DNA of 27,031 nt, from NCBI GenBank assembly GCA_023423995.1, contig JAFAEL010000076.1, positions 1-27,031 on the forward strand, given 5' to 3'. Below the pieces are notes generated by a model that was given only the letters and a program-made list of their open reading frames with translations, searched no databases and was not told the origin of the DNA. The position numbers and the translations under genes are program-made. Source of the stretch: Pseudomonadota bacterium. Lineage in GTDB: Bacteria > Pseudomonadota > Alphaproteobacteria > Rhizobiales > Beijerinckiaceae. Shown in pieces: positions 1-7,479 of this stretch. Positions within the stretch are counted from its first letter, which is position 1. Each line of letters opens with the position of its first letter.

Positions 1-250
1 TGTGATGCTCGAAGAGCGGGGAGGGGCCGAATTTCTGGCCGAACTCGACCACCTTGTCGGACGAGAAGGTCTTCGGGTCCTTGTAGATGCGCTCCACATC
101 CGCGTAGCGCGTCACGAACAACCGGCCGCCGGACAGGCGGTGGATCGGATCGTGCTCCCGCAGGGCGGCGTAGACCGGATAGGGATCGGCGTGGAACCCG
201 GGCGGCAGGTGCTCCAGGTCGAAGGCCCGGGCGCTCTCTGGGCTCGTCAT
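1..250 (-). CDS. Cytochrome P450, N-terminal fragment cut by the window edge
   Basis: Reading the minus strand from the ATG at 250-248 gives 83 open codons that run off the window. The translation has the usual soluble bacterial P450 opening: a proline-rich start, then DPYPVYAALREHDPIHRL, then RLFVTRYADVERIYKDPKTFSSD, which matches the A helix, beta-1 and B-helix region of class I CYPs. Heme-ligand Cys, I-helix and ExxR motifs lie outside the window, so the substrate cannot be guessed. The start overlaps the stop of the upstream solute-binding protein gene as ATGA (250-247), so the two are almost certainly co-transcribed and translationally coupled. P450s of this type are monooxygenases needing a ferredoxin and reductase; none is visible here. 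Family assignment is fairly secure; function is not. Confidence 0.8.
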   Translation of the reverse strand, partial: MTSPESARAFDLEHLPPGFHADPYPVYAALREHDPIHRLSGGRLFVTRYADVERIYKDPKTFSSDKVVEFGQKFGPSPLFEHH

Positions 251-1449
251 CCCGGGTTGGAGTTCGTGCAGGCGGTGTTCATCGGCAGGAAGGCTTCCGC
301 TGCCGGGATGGTCCGCATCGCCTCGTAGTAGTCCCAGGGCCCTTTCGACTGATCGGGTGTCTTCACGCGGTAGAGGACCGGATCATAAAGATGCCGGCCA
401 TCTGCCCGCATTTTCGACTCGGCACCGAAGAAGGCGACCGGCAGATCGCGCATCGCCTTGTTGGCGGCCACGGCTTCGTCCGTGCCAGCCTTGTCGATGC
501 CCTTCAGGTAATGAAGCGTCGCCGTGTAGATGAGCGCGTGGTTCTTCGTCGGCATGATCCCGACAGCCTCCTGGAAGCGCTTCGCGAAGGCGCGGGTGCC
601 CTCGTTCTGGTCCCAGTAGAAGGCCTCCGAGAAGGTCAGATTCTGGGCGACCGGCAGGCCGAGCGCATGGATGTCCGTGATGTAGACCAGGAACCCCGTC
701 ATGGTCTGCTTGCCCGACATCAGGCCGAACTCGTTCGCCTGCTTGATGGCTTTCGAGAAGTCGTCCCCGACCGCCGCAAACCCGACAACGTCGGCGCCGG
801 AGGTTTGGGCCTGCAGCAGGAATGACGAGTAATCGGCATTGTTGATCGGGAAGCGCGACGTGCCGACGACCTTGCCGCCGAGCGCGGTCACGACATCGCT
901 CGCCTGCTTCTGCAGGGCGTGGCCGAACGCGTGGTCGACGGTGATGAAGTACCAGTTCTTGCCGCCTCGCTCGAATACGGCGCGGGCGGTGCCGGCCGTC
1001 AGGGCGTTGGTGTCGTCCGTCCAATGCGTGCTGACCGAGGAGCAGGTCTTCGCCGTCAGGTCCGACGTCGCTGCGGCCGTGATCATCACGGTCCGGTTCT
1101 TCTCCTTCGCGACCTGCTGGACGGCGAGCGCGATTGCCGTGACGGGTAGGTCGAGTACGGCGTCGACCCGCTCCGTGTCGAACCAGCGGCGCGCAATCGC
1201 CGAGGCGACGTCCGGCTTGTTCTGGTGGTCTGCGGACACGACCTCGATCTTCTTGCCCCTGACCGTCCCTCCGAAATCCTTGGCGGCCATCTCGGCCGCC
1301 ACGACCGATCCCTTGCCGCCCGAATCCGCATAGGGGCCGGAGAGGTCGGTCAGGATCCCGAACCTCACGACGTCGTCGGAGATCTGTGCTGCGGCGGGCG
1401 CGGCATGCGCCAGCGCAGTGCCGAGCGCCAAGGCGGCGATACCCTTCAT
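247..1449 (-). CDS. ABC transporter solute-binding protein (Peripla_BP_6, branched-chain amino acid type)
   Basis: A 400-residue periplasmic binding protein of the Leu/Ile/Val-type family that feeds HAAT-class ABC importers. Residues 1-21 form a signal peptide ending AHAAPAAA before QISDD. The mature protein opens with VVRFGILTDLSGPYADSGG, the family's first strand and ligand-binding loop, and continues with the two-lobe pattern (for example YFITVDHAFGH and GADVVGFAAVGDDF). A longer reading to 1536 is open, but the ATG at 1449 is preferred because it begins the signal peptide and has GGGAGG about 7 bases upstream. No permease or ATPase gene lies in the window; they may lie beyond the left edge or elsewhere. 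It is the first gene of an operon with the P450, divergent from the ThDP enzyme gene. Many family members bind aromatic acids, amides or urea rather than amino acids; pairing with a P450 hints at uptake of an aromatic or terpenoid compound, but that is inference. Confidence 0.88.
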   Translation of the reverse strand: MKGIAALALGTALAHAAPAAAQISDDVVRFGILTDLSGPYADSGGKGSVVAAEMAAKDFGGTVRGKKIEVVSADHQNKPDVASAIARRWFDTERVDAVLDLPVTAIALAVQQVAKEKNRTVMITAAATSDLTAKTCSSVSTHWTDDTNALTAGTARAVFERGGKNWYFITVDHAFGHALQKQASDVVTALGGKVVGTSRFPINNADYSSFLLQAQTSGADVVGFAAVGDDFSKAIKQANEFGLMSGKQTMTGFLVYITDIHALGLPVAQNLTFSEAFYWDQNEGTRAFAKRFQEAVGIMPTKNHALIYTATLHYLKGIDKAGTDEAVAANKAMRDLPVAFFGAESKMRADGRHLYDPVLYRVKTPDQSKGPWDYYEAMRTIPAAEAFLPMNTACTNSNPG

Positions 1450-1486
1450 TGATGTCCTCCCTTGCGCCTGTCCGTGCCTGCTGGAT

Positions 1487-1524
1487 CCGGTTTTGGCGCT
1501 TGGATCCAAGGAACTGCAAACCGG
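1487..1524. promoter_or_regulatory. Nested dyad in the divergent promoter region (candidate operator)
   Basis: Between the divergent starts at 1449 and 1631 lies a perfect 12-base palindrome CTTGGATCCAAG (1499-1510). It is flanked by a second inverted repeat, CCGGTTT (1487-1493) and AAACCGG (1518-1524), whose centre is one base off. The heptamer TGGATCC also occurs as a direct repeat at 1482-1488 and 1501-1507, 19 bases apart. Such symmetry suits a dimeric regulator acting on both directions. It would also lie in the 5' region of the minus-strand transcript, where it could fold, so a leader hairpin is an alternative. No regulator gene is adjacent. Confidence 0.45.
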
Positions 1525-1630
1525 CGCGGCTGCCAAGTTCCGGTGCCTGGCGATCCGGCCGAAGACTTGCAGTGGACATCCCGATGCGCGCCGGTCAGGA
1601 ACGCGTCTCCAGTTCTTTTAAGGAACGCCG

Positions 1631-3178
1631 ATGTCGATGAACGGTGCCGAGAGTCTCGTCCGTACGCTTGTTGCGGGCGGAGTGGATGTATCCTTCACCA
1701 ATCCCGGCACCTCCGAGATGCACTTCGTCGCCGCGCTCGATCGAGTCGAGGGCATGCGGTGCGTGCTTTTCCTGTTCGAGGGCGGCGCGACGGGAGCTGC
1801 GGATGGCTATGCCCGGATGGCGGACAAGCCCGCCTCAACGCTTCTCCATCTCGGGCCCGGCCTAGGGAACGGCCTGGCGAACCTGCACAATGCCCGCCGG
1901 GCGCGCTCCCCGGTCGTCAACATCGTGGGCGAGCACGCGACCTACCATCGCCAGTTCGATGCGCCGCTCACCTCCGATATCGAGTCGATCGCACGATCCG
2001 TCTCCTCCTGGGTGAAGACATCCGAGAATTCGCGCTCCGTTGCGCAGGACGGGGCGGCGGCGATCGCCGCTGCCCGTACGGCGCCCGGCGGGGTCGCGAC
2101 GCTGATCCTGCCGGCCGACACAGCCTGGGGGGCGGGCGGCGCGGTCGCGGAGACGCCCGCCCTGGTGGAGCGTTCGAAGGCGAGCGAGGAGGCGCTTCGG
2201 GCAGCGGCGGACGCGCTGACGTCCGGCGAACCGGCCGTGCTCTTCCTGGGGGACCGGACGCTCAGGCAACGTGGGCTCGACCTTGCCGCCCGCATCGCGA
2301 CGGCGACGGGCGCGAGGCTGGTCGCACAGGTTTCCAACGCGCGCATCGAACGGGGCGCCGGCCGTCAGCCGATCGACCGCTTGCCGTATCCCGTGGACAT
2401 AGCGGTCGAGCGCCTCGCCGGGGCGAGGCACTTGATCGTCGTCGGCACGACACCGCCGGTCGCGTTCTTTGCCTATCCGGGCAAGCCCAGCCAGCTGCAG
2501 CCGGAGGATTGCGCCATTCAGGTCCTCGCCGATCCGGCAATGGACCAGATCGATGCGCTCGAGCGCTTGGCCGATCTCGTCGGTGCGCCGAAGGAGCCTC
2601 CGCGCCTCGAGGGTGCAAGGCCGGACGTGCCGAGGGGCGCCTTGAACGCCGACACGATCGGCCTCGCGCTCGGTGCCCTGATGCCGGAAGGCGCGATCGT
2701 CTGCGACGAATCAATCACGACGGGTCGCAACTTCTTCCCGGCGAGCCGCTTCTCGGCGCCGCATGACTGGTTGCAGCTCTCCGGCGGCTCGATCGGGCTC
2801 GGCATTCCCATGGCGACCGGGGCTGCCATCGCTTGCCCGGACCGCAAGGTCATCAACCTCCAGGCGGACGGAAGCGGGCTCTACACTGCGCAGGCGCTCT
2901 GGACCCAGGCGCGCGAGAACCTCGATGTGGTCACCCTCGTCTGGGCGAATCGTTCGTACGCGATCCTGAAAGCCGAACTCGCCAATGTCGGCGCGAATCC
3001 CGGCCGGAAGGCGCTGGATATGCTCAGCCTCGATCAGCCGGCGATCGATTGGGTAAGTCTCGCCAAAGGATTCGGCGTGGAGGCGCGCCGCGTCGACGAT
3101 CTCGAATCCTTCCTGACTGCCTTCCGCGGTGCCCTGAGTCGCCGGGGCCCCTTCCTGATCGAGGTCGCGCTCGCGTGA
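1631..3178 (+). CDS. Acetolactate synthase large-subunit-like thiamine-diphosphate enzyme
   Basis: A 515-residue ThDP-dependent enzyme with the three-domain layout of acetolactate synthase and benzoylformate decarboxylase. The N-terminal Pyr domain carries NPGTSEMHFVAALD and the ThDP-activating glutamate E50 in FLFEGGATGAADGYARM. The C-terminal PP domain carries the metal/diphosphate motif at about 412-440, ADGSGLY ... WANRSY (D413, N440). The first position is Ala where canonical enzymes have Gly (GDG). At 515 residues it is shorter than IlvB/IlvI (about 560-590), and no ilvN/ilvH small subunit follows, so a role in valine synthesis is doubtful; a decarboxylase or carboligase acting on another 2-oxo acid is more likely. 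The ATG at 1631 has AAGGAA about 7 bases upstream; ATG 1637 is an alternative. It is divergent from the solute-binding protein/P450 operon and may share its control through the dyad at 1487-1524. Confidence 0.85.
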   Translation: MSMNGAESLVRTLVAGGVDVSFTNPGTSEMHFVAALDRVEGMRCVLFLFEGGATGAADGYARMADKPASTLLHLGPGLGNGLANLHNARRARSPVVNIVGEHATYHRQFDAPLTSDIESIARSVSSWVKTSENSRSVAQDGAAAIAAARTAPGGVATLILPADTAWGAGGAVAETPALVERSKASEEALRAAADALTSGEPAVLFLGDRTLRQRGLDLAARIATATGARLVAQVSNARIERGAGRQPIDRLPYPVDIAVERLAGARHLIVVGTTPPVAFFAYPGKPSQLQPEDCAIQVLADPAMDQIDALERLADLVGAPKEPPRLEGARPDVPRGALNADTIGLALGALMPEGAIVCDESITTGRNFFPASRFSAPHDWLQLSGGSIGLGIPMATGAAIACPDRKVINLQADGSGLYTAQALWTQARENLDVVTLVWANRSYAILKAELANVGANPGRKALDMLSLDQPAIDWVSLAKGFGVEARRVDDLESFLTAFRGALSRRGPFLIEVALA

Positions 3179-3203
3179 AGCGCGCCTCGGAGGGCAGGCA
3201 CGG

Positions 3204-3224
3204 AGGAAAACCGTCACGTTTCCT
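3204..3224 (+). terminator. Weak candidate terminator after the ThDP enzyme gene
   Basis: AGGAAAAC (3204-3211) can pair with GTTTCCT (3218-3224) around a six-base loop with one bulged A, 25 bases after the stop at 3178. The 3' flank TAAGCTTTAGG is not a proper U tract, so this is only a possible intrinsic terminator. Confidence 0.25.
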
Positions 3225-3276
3225 TAAGCTTTAGGCGAACTCGACCCGATTCCAGGTGGACCTCGTCCCCGCTTTC

Positions 3277-3292
3277 GTTGCGATTGTGCAAC
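3277..3292. promoter_or_regulatory. Short inverted repeat GTTGC-N6-GCAAC upstream of the porin
   Basis: A perfect 5-6-5 dyad sits in the AT-richer core of the porin upstream region, about 240 bases before the start codon and just before ACATACCTATTC, which could hold a -10-like element. It could be an operator overlapping the promoter. No consensus -35/-10 pair could be fixed with confidence. Confidence 0.25.
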
Positions 3293-3530
3293 ATACCTAT
3301 TCAAAGCCCCTCTGCGAGCGTTCGAAACCGCTCGGATCTGTTGCCGGTCCCAGGCGCCTAGATCATGGTGACTTTGCGGCGGGGGGGCACCTCCCAAAGC
3401 GACCTGACCAAGCTTGAAGCGGGAGTTCCGCGAGAGGGGTCGGGCCACTGGGGATGCGGGAAGCGAGTTCAAGGCCCCTCGGGGCCGAGGCAAGCGGCCA
3501 AACCCCGAGGATCTAACTTTGGAGAGCAGA

Positions 3531-5084
3531 ATGAAGCTCGTTAAGAGCCTTCTCCTCGGGTCTGCAGCAGGTCTCTGCGCGGTTGCCGGGGCACAGGCGG
3601 CTGACCTTCCGGTTCGGAAGGCTGCGCCGGTTGAGTACGTTCGGGTCTGCACGGCGCACGGCGCAGGCTTCTTCTATATTCCGGGTACGGACACCTGCCT
3701 CCGGGTCGGCGGTCGCGCTCGTTTCGAGTATCAGTATTCGTCCCAGAACGCTCGCGCTGCGAACGTCTCCAGCTGGCGCGGTCTTGGCCGTCTGAACATC
3801 GACGCTCGTACGGCGACCCCCTACGGCACGCTGCGCGCCTTCGTCCGCTTCGAGATCGCTTCCCGTACCGGCGGCTACCTGCGGTCGGGCACCCAGGAGC
3901 GTTATGCCAACGCCTTCCCGGCGACGGGCATCGACACGGCTGGCCAGCTGCAGAAGTACGTCGACGTCGACAAGGCCTTCGTGCAGTTCGCCGGCATCAC
4001 GGCCGGTCGCGCTCAGTCGTTCTTCGACTTCTACGCGGGTGACCTCGAGTTCTTCGGCGCTGGCATCTACTCGAACACCAACACCAACCTCCTCGCCTAC
4101 ACGGCGACGTTCGGTGGTGGGTTCTCGGCCACGGTCTCGATGGAAGACCCGGTCTACCGTCGTAACCCGGTCTTCGCGGTGCCGGCAGCGGGCAGCGGCC
4201 TGATGCCTGGTGGCGGCGGCGTCCCCGGCATTTCGGCGATCGCGACCGGCATCAACATCGCGGGTGTTCCGACGGGCGGCGCTGGTGTCAACGTCATCCA
4301 GAAGAACGACATGCCCGACTTCGTCGGCGCGCTCCGCTATGACAGCGCCTGGGGTTCCGCTCAGGTCATGGGTGCGGTGCACGAGATCAAGACGATCGGC
4401 CGTCTCGCGACGCCCGTCGCTGGTCCGGGTCCGGACGCCGAGTACGGCTGGGCCATCGGCGCTGGCGTGAAGGTCAACCTGCCGCAGCTCGCCCCCGGCG
4501 ATCAGCTGTGGTTGCAGGGTGCCTACGGCCAGGGTGCAGGCTCCTACACGGGTATCTACAACCCGCCCGGCGCCGAGCTCGCGCTCAGCAGCATCACCAA
4601 CAAGTTCCAGATCAACCAGGTGGACGCGACCGTTCAGGCGAATGGCCAGCTCAACCTGACCGAGTCCTGGTCCGTGATGGGTGCGTTGCTGCACTACTGG
4701 TCGCCTGAGTGGCGCCAGGCCGTGTTCGCGACCTACGGTCAGCAGAACTACGACCCGCGTCTGCGCAGCAACACGTTCGGTCCGGTCGGCATCACGGGTA
4801 CGCTCGGTGGCGCTCCCACCACGGTGAACCCGTTCAACCCGACCCTGATGAGCTACGACCTCTTCTACGGCGGTACGAACCTCATCTGGTCGCCGGTCCG
4901 CGATCTCGATATCGGTGTCGAGGTTGTCTACCAGCGCATTTGGCTCCCGCGCGCCGTCGCCGACAACAACCGCGGCACGGTTGCTCCGCTCGCCGGCGGT
5001 CTGGTCGGCCCGGGTGGCGTCACCCGCGTGACCAACTTCGACGACAACATCATGGCGCGTATCCGCGTCCAGCGCGACTTCTAA
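3531..5084 (+). CDS. Outer-membrane porin, Porin_2 family (Omp2b-like)
   Basis: A 517-residue porin of the alphaproteobacterial Porin_2 family, trimeric beta-barrel channels for small hydrophilic solutes. The ATG at 3531 follows GGAGAG and starts a signal peptide (MKLVKSLLLG... AQA, cleaved before ADLPVRK). Next comes the family signature YVRVCTAHGAGFFYIPGTD with its conserved cysteine pair C40/C56, then CLRVGGRARFEYQY, the first barrel strand. The rest alternates aromatic-rich strands with Gly/Pro/Asn loops; about residues 220-265 hold a long Gly-rich insertion (MPGGGGVPG...). The chain ends RIRVQRDF, with the terminal Phe recognised by BAM. Codon choice differs from neighbouring genes (many GGT, GCT, CGT), as expected of a very highly expressed protein. 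It stands alone between a long leader and a strong terminator, so it is monocistronic. An in-frame extension to 3414 was rejected because it would bury the signal peptide. Confidence 0.95.
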   Translation: MKLVKSLLLGSAAGLCAVAGAQAADLPVRKAAPVEYVRVCTAHGAGFFYIPGTDTCLRVGGRARFEYQYSSQNARAANVSSWRGLGRLNIDARTATPYGTLRAFVRFEIASRTGGYLRSGTQERYANAFPATGIDTAGQLQKYVDVDKAFVQFAGITAGRAQSFFDFYAGDLEFFGAGIYSNTNTNLLAYTATFGGGFSATVSMEDPVYRRNPVFAVPAAGSGLMPGGGGVPGISAIATGINIAGVPTGGAGVNVIQKNDMPDFVGALRYDSAWGSAQVMGAVHEIKTIGRLATPVAGPGPDAEYGWAIGAGVKVNLPQLAPGDQLWLQGAYGQGAGSYTGIYNPPGAELALSSITNKFQINQVDATVQANGQLNLTESWSVMGALLHYWSPEWRQAVFATYGQQNYDPRLRSNTFGPVGITGTLGGAPTTVNPFNPTLMSYDLFYGGTNLIWSPVRDLDIGVEVVYQRIWLPRAVADNNRGTVAPLAGGLVGPGGVTRVTNFDDNIMARIRVQRDF

Positions 5085-5106
5085 TCCCCGCACCAGCGGT
5101 GATTGG

Positions 5107-5135
5107 AGCCCCGGCCGAAAGGCCGGGGCTTTTTC
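5107..5135 (+). terminator. Rho-independent terminator of the porin gene
   Basis: A perfect 10-base-pair stem AGCCCCGGCC / GGCCGGGGCT closes a GAAA tetraloop and is followed by TTTTC, 22 bases after the porin stop codon. This is a textbook intrinsic terminator. Confidence 0.95.
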
Positions 5136-5229
5136 ATTTTCGGGCATGATGGAGCGGCGGTTACGCAGAAGCGCCGCAATCGGCCCGCACACCTGATCGA
5201 AACGATCCGTCCTCTCTGACCCGGTCGCG

Positions 5230-5706
5230 ATGATGCTCGAAGCCGAGACCTCGGCAACACAGGCGGGAGCGCCCGCAAGCCCGTCCCAGGGACTCCCGCC
5301 TCGTGAGTGCGGGGGCTGTACGCTGTGCTGCAAGACGATGTCGGTCTGGGAGATCGAAAAGCCCAACAATGTCTGGTGCAGGCACGTCCGCAATCACACC
5401 TCCTGCTCGATCTACGAGACGCGCCCGAATTCCTGCCGGACATTCAACTGCCTGTGGCTTCGCGGCGTTGGCACCGATGCTATGCGCCCCGACCGGTCGC
5501 GCGTCGTCCTCGTGGAGGCGGAGGACGAGGGGGGCGGGCCCAAGGGAATAGCCGCCATCCTGGATCCGACACGGCCGCTCGCCTGGCAGGAGCCTGCTAT
5601 GCGCGGCTTCCTCGAGCAGGTGCGGGATCGTTATGGCGCCGTGGGCATGGCTCTCGGGACCCGAAAGCGGGTGTTCCGCGCAGGCCAGCCCCTCCAAACC
5701 CCCTAG
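5230..5706 (+). CDS. YkgJ-type cysteine-cluster protein (probable metal-cluster protein)
   Basis: A 158-residue protein with eight cysteines in the N-terminal half: C27-x2-C30-x2-C33-C34, then C50, C59, C69 and C74. The opening ECGGCTLCCKTM is the hallmark of the YkgJ/UPF0153 family, thought to bind zinc or an iron-sulfur cluster; the biochemical role is unknown. The C-terminal half (about 75-158) has no cysteine. It is cytoplasmic, with no signal peptide. The start is uncertain by one codon (ATG 5230 or 5233), and no good ribosome binding site precedes either. It lies after the porin terminator and 33 bases before the BON/OmpA-like gene on the same strand, so co-transcription is possible but no functional link is evident. 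Confidence 0.8.
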   Translation: MMLEAETSATQAGAPASPSQGLPPRECGGCTLCCKTMSVWEIEKPNNVWCRHVRNHTSCSIYETRPNSCRTFNCLWLRGVGTDAMRPDRSRVVLVEAEDEGGGPKGIAAILDPTRPLAWQEPAMRGFLEQVRDRYGAVGMALGTRKRVFRAGQPLQTP

Positions 5707-5739
5707 CTCTGCTTCAGTCTGGTTCTACCCTGAGGAGAC

Positions 5740-7479
5740 ATGCGGCTACGTCCCGATCTCTGGCTCATCGGAATTCCCGCCCTGGCAGGCATCTGGGCGG
5801 CGGCCGCCTTCTGGATCGCGCCTGAGATCGAGGGCACGCTTCGGCGGCAGGTCCAGGCTGTTCCGATGGCCGAGACGGAGGCACTCAGGGGCATTGGTGC
5901 CAAGATCGAAGTCGACGGACGCGACCTCTCGATCACGTCCGACCTGCCGCTCTCGGGAGAATCCCGCGTTCAGGCCGAGCGGCTCCTGGCCGCCCTGCCG
6001 CCGCTACGCGGCGTCGCCTACCGCGTGCTGCCGCCCGTGGAGGTCAGCCCATTTCAGTTCAGCGTCCGGCGGACCGATGAGGGACTCGTCCTAGGCGGCT
6101 ATGTTCCTCCCGGAGCGATCCGAACGACAATCCTGGCGGAGGCCCGCAATGGTGGCCGCTCCGTTCGCGACGATCTTCGCTCCGCCGCGGGGGCGCCGCC
6201 CGGGTTCGAGGATGCTGCGCGGTTCCTCCTGAAGGCCGCTCCCCTGCTGGAAGGTGGGGCGGCTTCTCTCTCCGACCGTAAGCTGTCCCTCGCCGGCGAG
6301 GCTCCCGACAGCGCCTCTTACCGCGAGGTCAGGGCGCTACTTTCCGCCCCGCCTCCCGGATTCACCATCACGGCAGCTAAGGTCGAGCCCCCGCTCGCCA
6401 GGCCATTCACCTGGGGTGCGGCTCTCGATTCTGGACGAATCAGCCTGTCCGGGCACGTGCCGAGCGAGGAGGCGCGGCGAGCTCTCGTCAGCCTCGTCCC
6501 GCGATCTGGCCGCGATCTCCGGATCGAGGATCGCATGGAGACGGCAAGGGGAATCGAGGCTGGGATCCAGTTCGATCAGTTGGTCAGGCAGATGCTCGCC
6601 CTGCTCGGGGAACTTGAGGACGGCCGCGTCGAGTTGGCAGGGCGCCAGCTCAGCATTCGTGGCAGACTTGCCGCAAAAGACCTGATCGGGAAGATGCAGA
6701 CGGACCTGAGAGCGTCCCGGTTCGCGGGAGTTGAACTGCGGGAAGTGCTGATCGAGCCGGTCGTCCCGAGGCCCTACCGCTTCAGGGCTCGGCGGGAGGA
6801 GGATCGCCTCTACCTCTCGGGATTCCTGCCGGGAGAAAGCGAGCGATCCGCGATTCGCGAGCTGGCTAAGCGGCGTTTCCCCTTCGATCCGCTCGTCGAC
6901 GAACTCCACGTGGCCGATGGTGCGCCGGAGGGGGTCGCGTCAGCCGTGCGGCTCGGCCTTGAGCGGCTCTCCTCCCTCGCGAGCGGGGAACTCGCGGTCG
7001 AGGATCGCAACATCCGGCTCGCGGGACGCTCCCTGTATCGCGAGCACGCGGCCCGGGCCCAGCGCGACTTCCCCCGGGAGGCGCCGGCCGGATGGAAGGC
7101 GATGGCCGATGTGACGCACGCCGGTCCGGAGAAGCCGCTGGATCCGGATTTCTGTGCCGATCTCGTCTCCGATGTCGTGCGGCGCGATTCGGTTCAGTTC
7201 GAATCGGGCAAGCCAGAGCTCTCGGCGGCGGGCCGCAAGCCGTTGGCCGCCGTGGCGGATGTCGTGCGGCGATGCGCACCGGTGCGCCTCACTGCCGTTG
7301 TCACCGTGGAGACCCAGGGCGATCTCGACGAGGCACGGCAACTCGCCGAGGGGAGGGCAAACGCCATCGCGTCCGTTCTCAACGAGCAGGGAATCGCGGC
7401 GGAACTGAAGCCTCTCGCGGCGAAGATCGCGGAGGGCGGAAAGCCTGCGGAACGGGTCGAGTTCGAGGTGCAACCGTGA
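5740..7479 (+). CDS. Membrane-anchored BON-like repeat protein with degenerate OmpA-like C-terminus
   Basis: A 579-residue protein anchored by one N-terminal hydrophobic segment (about 8-27, LWLIGIPALAGIWAAAAFWI). It is followed by three or four related periplasmic repeats of roughly 120-140 residues. Each repeat has a D-R-x-L-x-L-x-G strand (for example LSDRKLSLAGEAP, VELAGRQLSIRG, VEDRNIRLAGRS), a helix, a V-x-P-x-x-x-P-F/Y turn, and a closing G/R-L-x-L-S-G-x-V/L-P strand, like BON domains, which bind phospholipid or envelope partners. Residues about 465-579 resemble an OmpA/MotB peptidoglycan-binding domain (VQFESGKPELSAAGRKPL, then EGRANAIASVLNEQGI). However, the canonical GHTD motif is replaced by VTVET, so peptidoglycan binding may be altered; the RA arginine remains. 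The stop overlaps the GTG start of the next gene. OmpATb/ArfA of Mycobacterium combines BON and OmpA modules in the same order. Specific function is unknown. Confidence 0.75.
   Translation: MRLRPDLWLIGIPALAGIWAAAAFWIAPEIEGTLRRQVQAVPMAETEALRGIGAKIEVDGRDLSITSDLPLSGESRVQAERLLAALPPLRGVAYRVLPPVEVSPFQFSVRRTDEGLVLGGYVPPGAIRTTILAEARNGGRSVRDDLRSAAGAPPGFEDAARFLLKAAPLLEGGAASLSDRKLSLAGEAPDSASYREVRALLSAPPPGFTITAAKVEPPLARPFTWGAALDSGRISLSGHVPSEEARRALVSLVPRSGRDLRIEDRMETARGIEAGIQFDQLVRQMLALLGELEDGRVELAGRQLSIRGRLAAKDLIGKMQTDLRASRFAGVELREVLIEPVVPRPYRFRARREEDRLYLSGFLPGESERSAIRELAKRRFPFDPLVDELHVADGAPEGVASAVRLGLERLSSLASGELAVEDRNIRLAGRSLYREHAARAQRDFPREAPAGWKAMADVTHAGPEKPLDPDFCADLVSDVVRRDSVQFESGKPELSAAGRKPLAAVADVVRRCAPVRLTAVVTVETQGDLDEARQLAEGRANAIASVLNEQGIAAELKPLAAKIAEGGKPAERVEFEVQP

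Larger units (their letters stand above)
3179..3530 (+). other. 352-base gene-free stretch: upstream region and long leader of the porin gene
   Basis: No credible coding region lies here; the open frame running into the porin from 3414 lacks a signal peptide at its own start. Visible elements are a weak hairpin at 3204-3224, a short inverted repeat GTTGC-N6-GCAAC (3277-3292) in the most AT-rich part where the promoter probably lies, a hairpin at 3372-3399 built on a run of seven G (3381-3387), and the eight-base palindrome CAAGCTTG (3409-3416). The ribosome binding site GGAGAG (3521-3526) precedes the porin ATG. If transcription starts near 3300, the untranslated leader would exceed 200 bases, long enough for RNA-level control as is common for outer-membrane protein mRNAs. 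No known riboswitch class was recognised. Confidence 0.5.

Noticed and set aside
1462..2766. 434-codon plus-strand frame overlapping the ThDP enzyme gene
   Set aside because: It is the +1 frame of the real gene, Arg/Gly-rich without domain features, and it begins inside the divergent regulatory region.
3179..3530. Known riboswitch in the porin leader
   Set aside because: No conserved riboswitch core was recognised; only simple hairpins are visible.
3513..5393. 626-codon open frame antisense to the whole porin gene
   Set aside because: The plus strand holds a complete porin with signal peptide, cysteine pair and terminal Phe. The antisense frame is a by-product of GC-rich codon use, its product is a featureless Arg/Asp/Val-rich chain, and it runs through the porin terminator.
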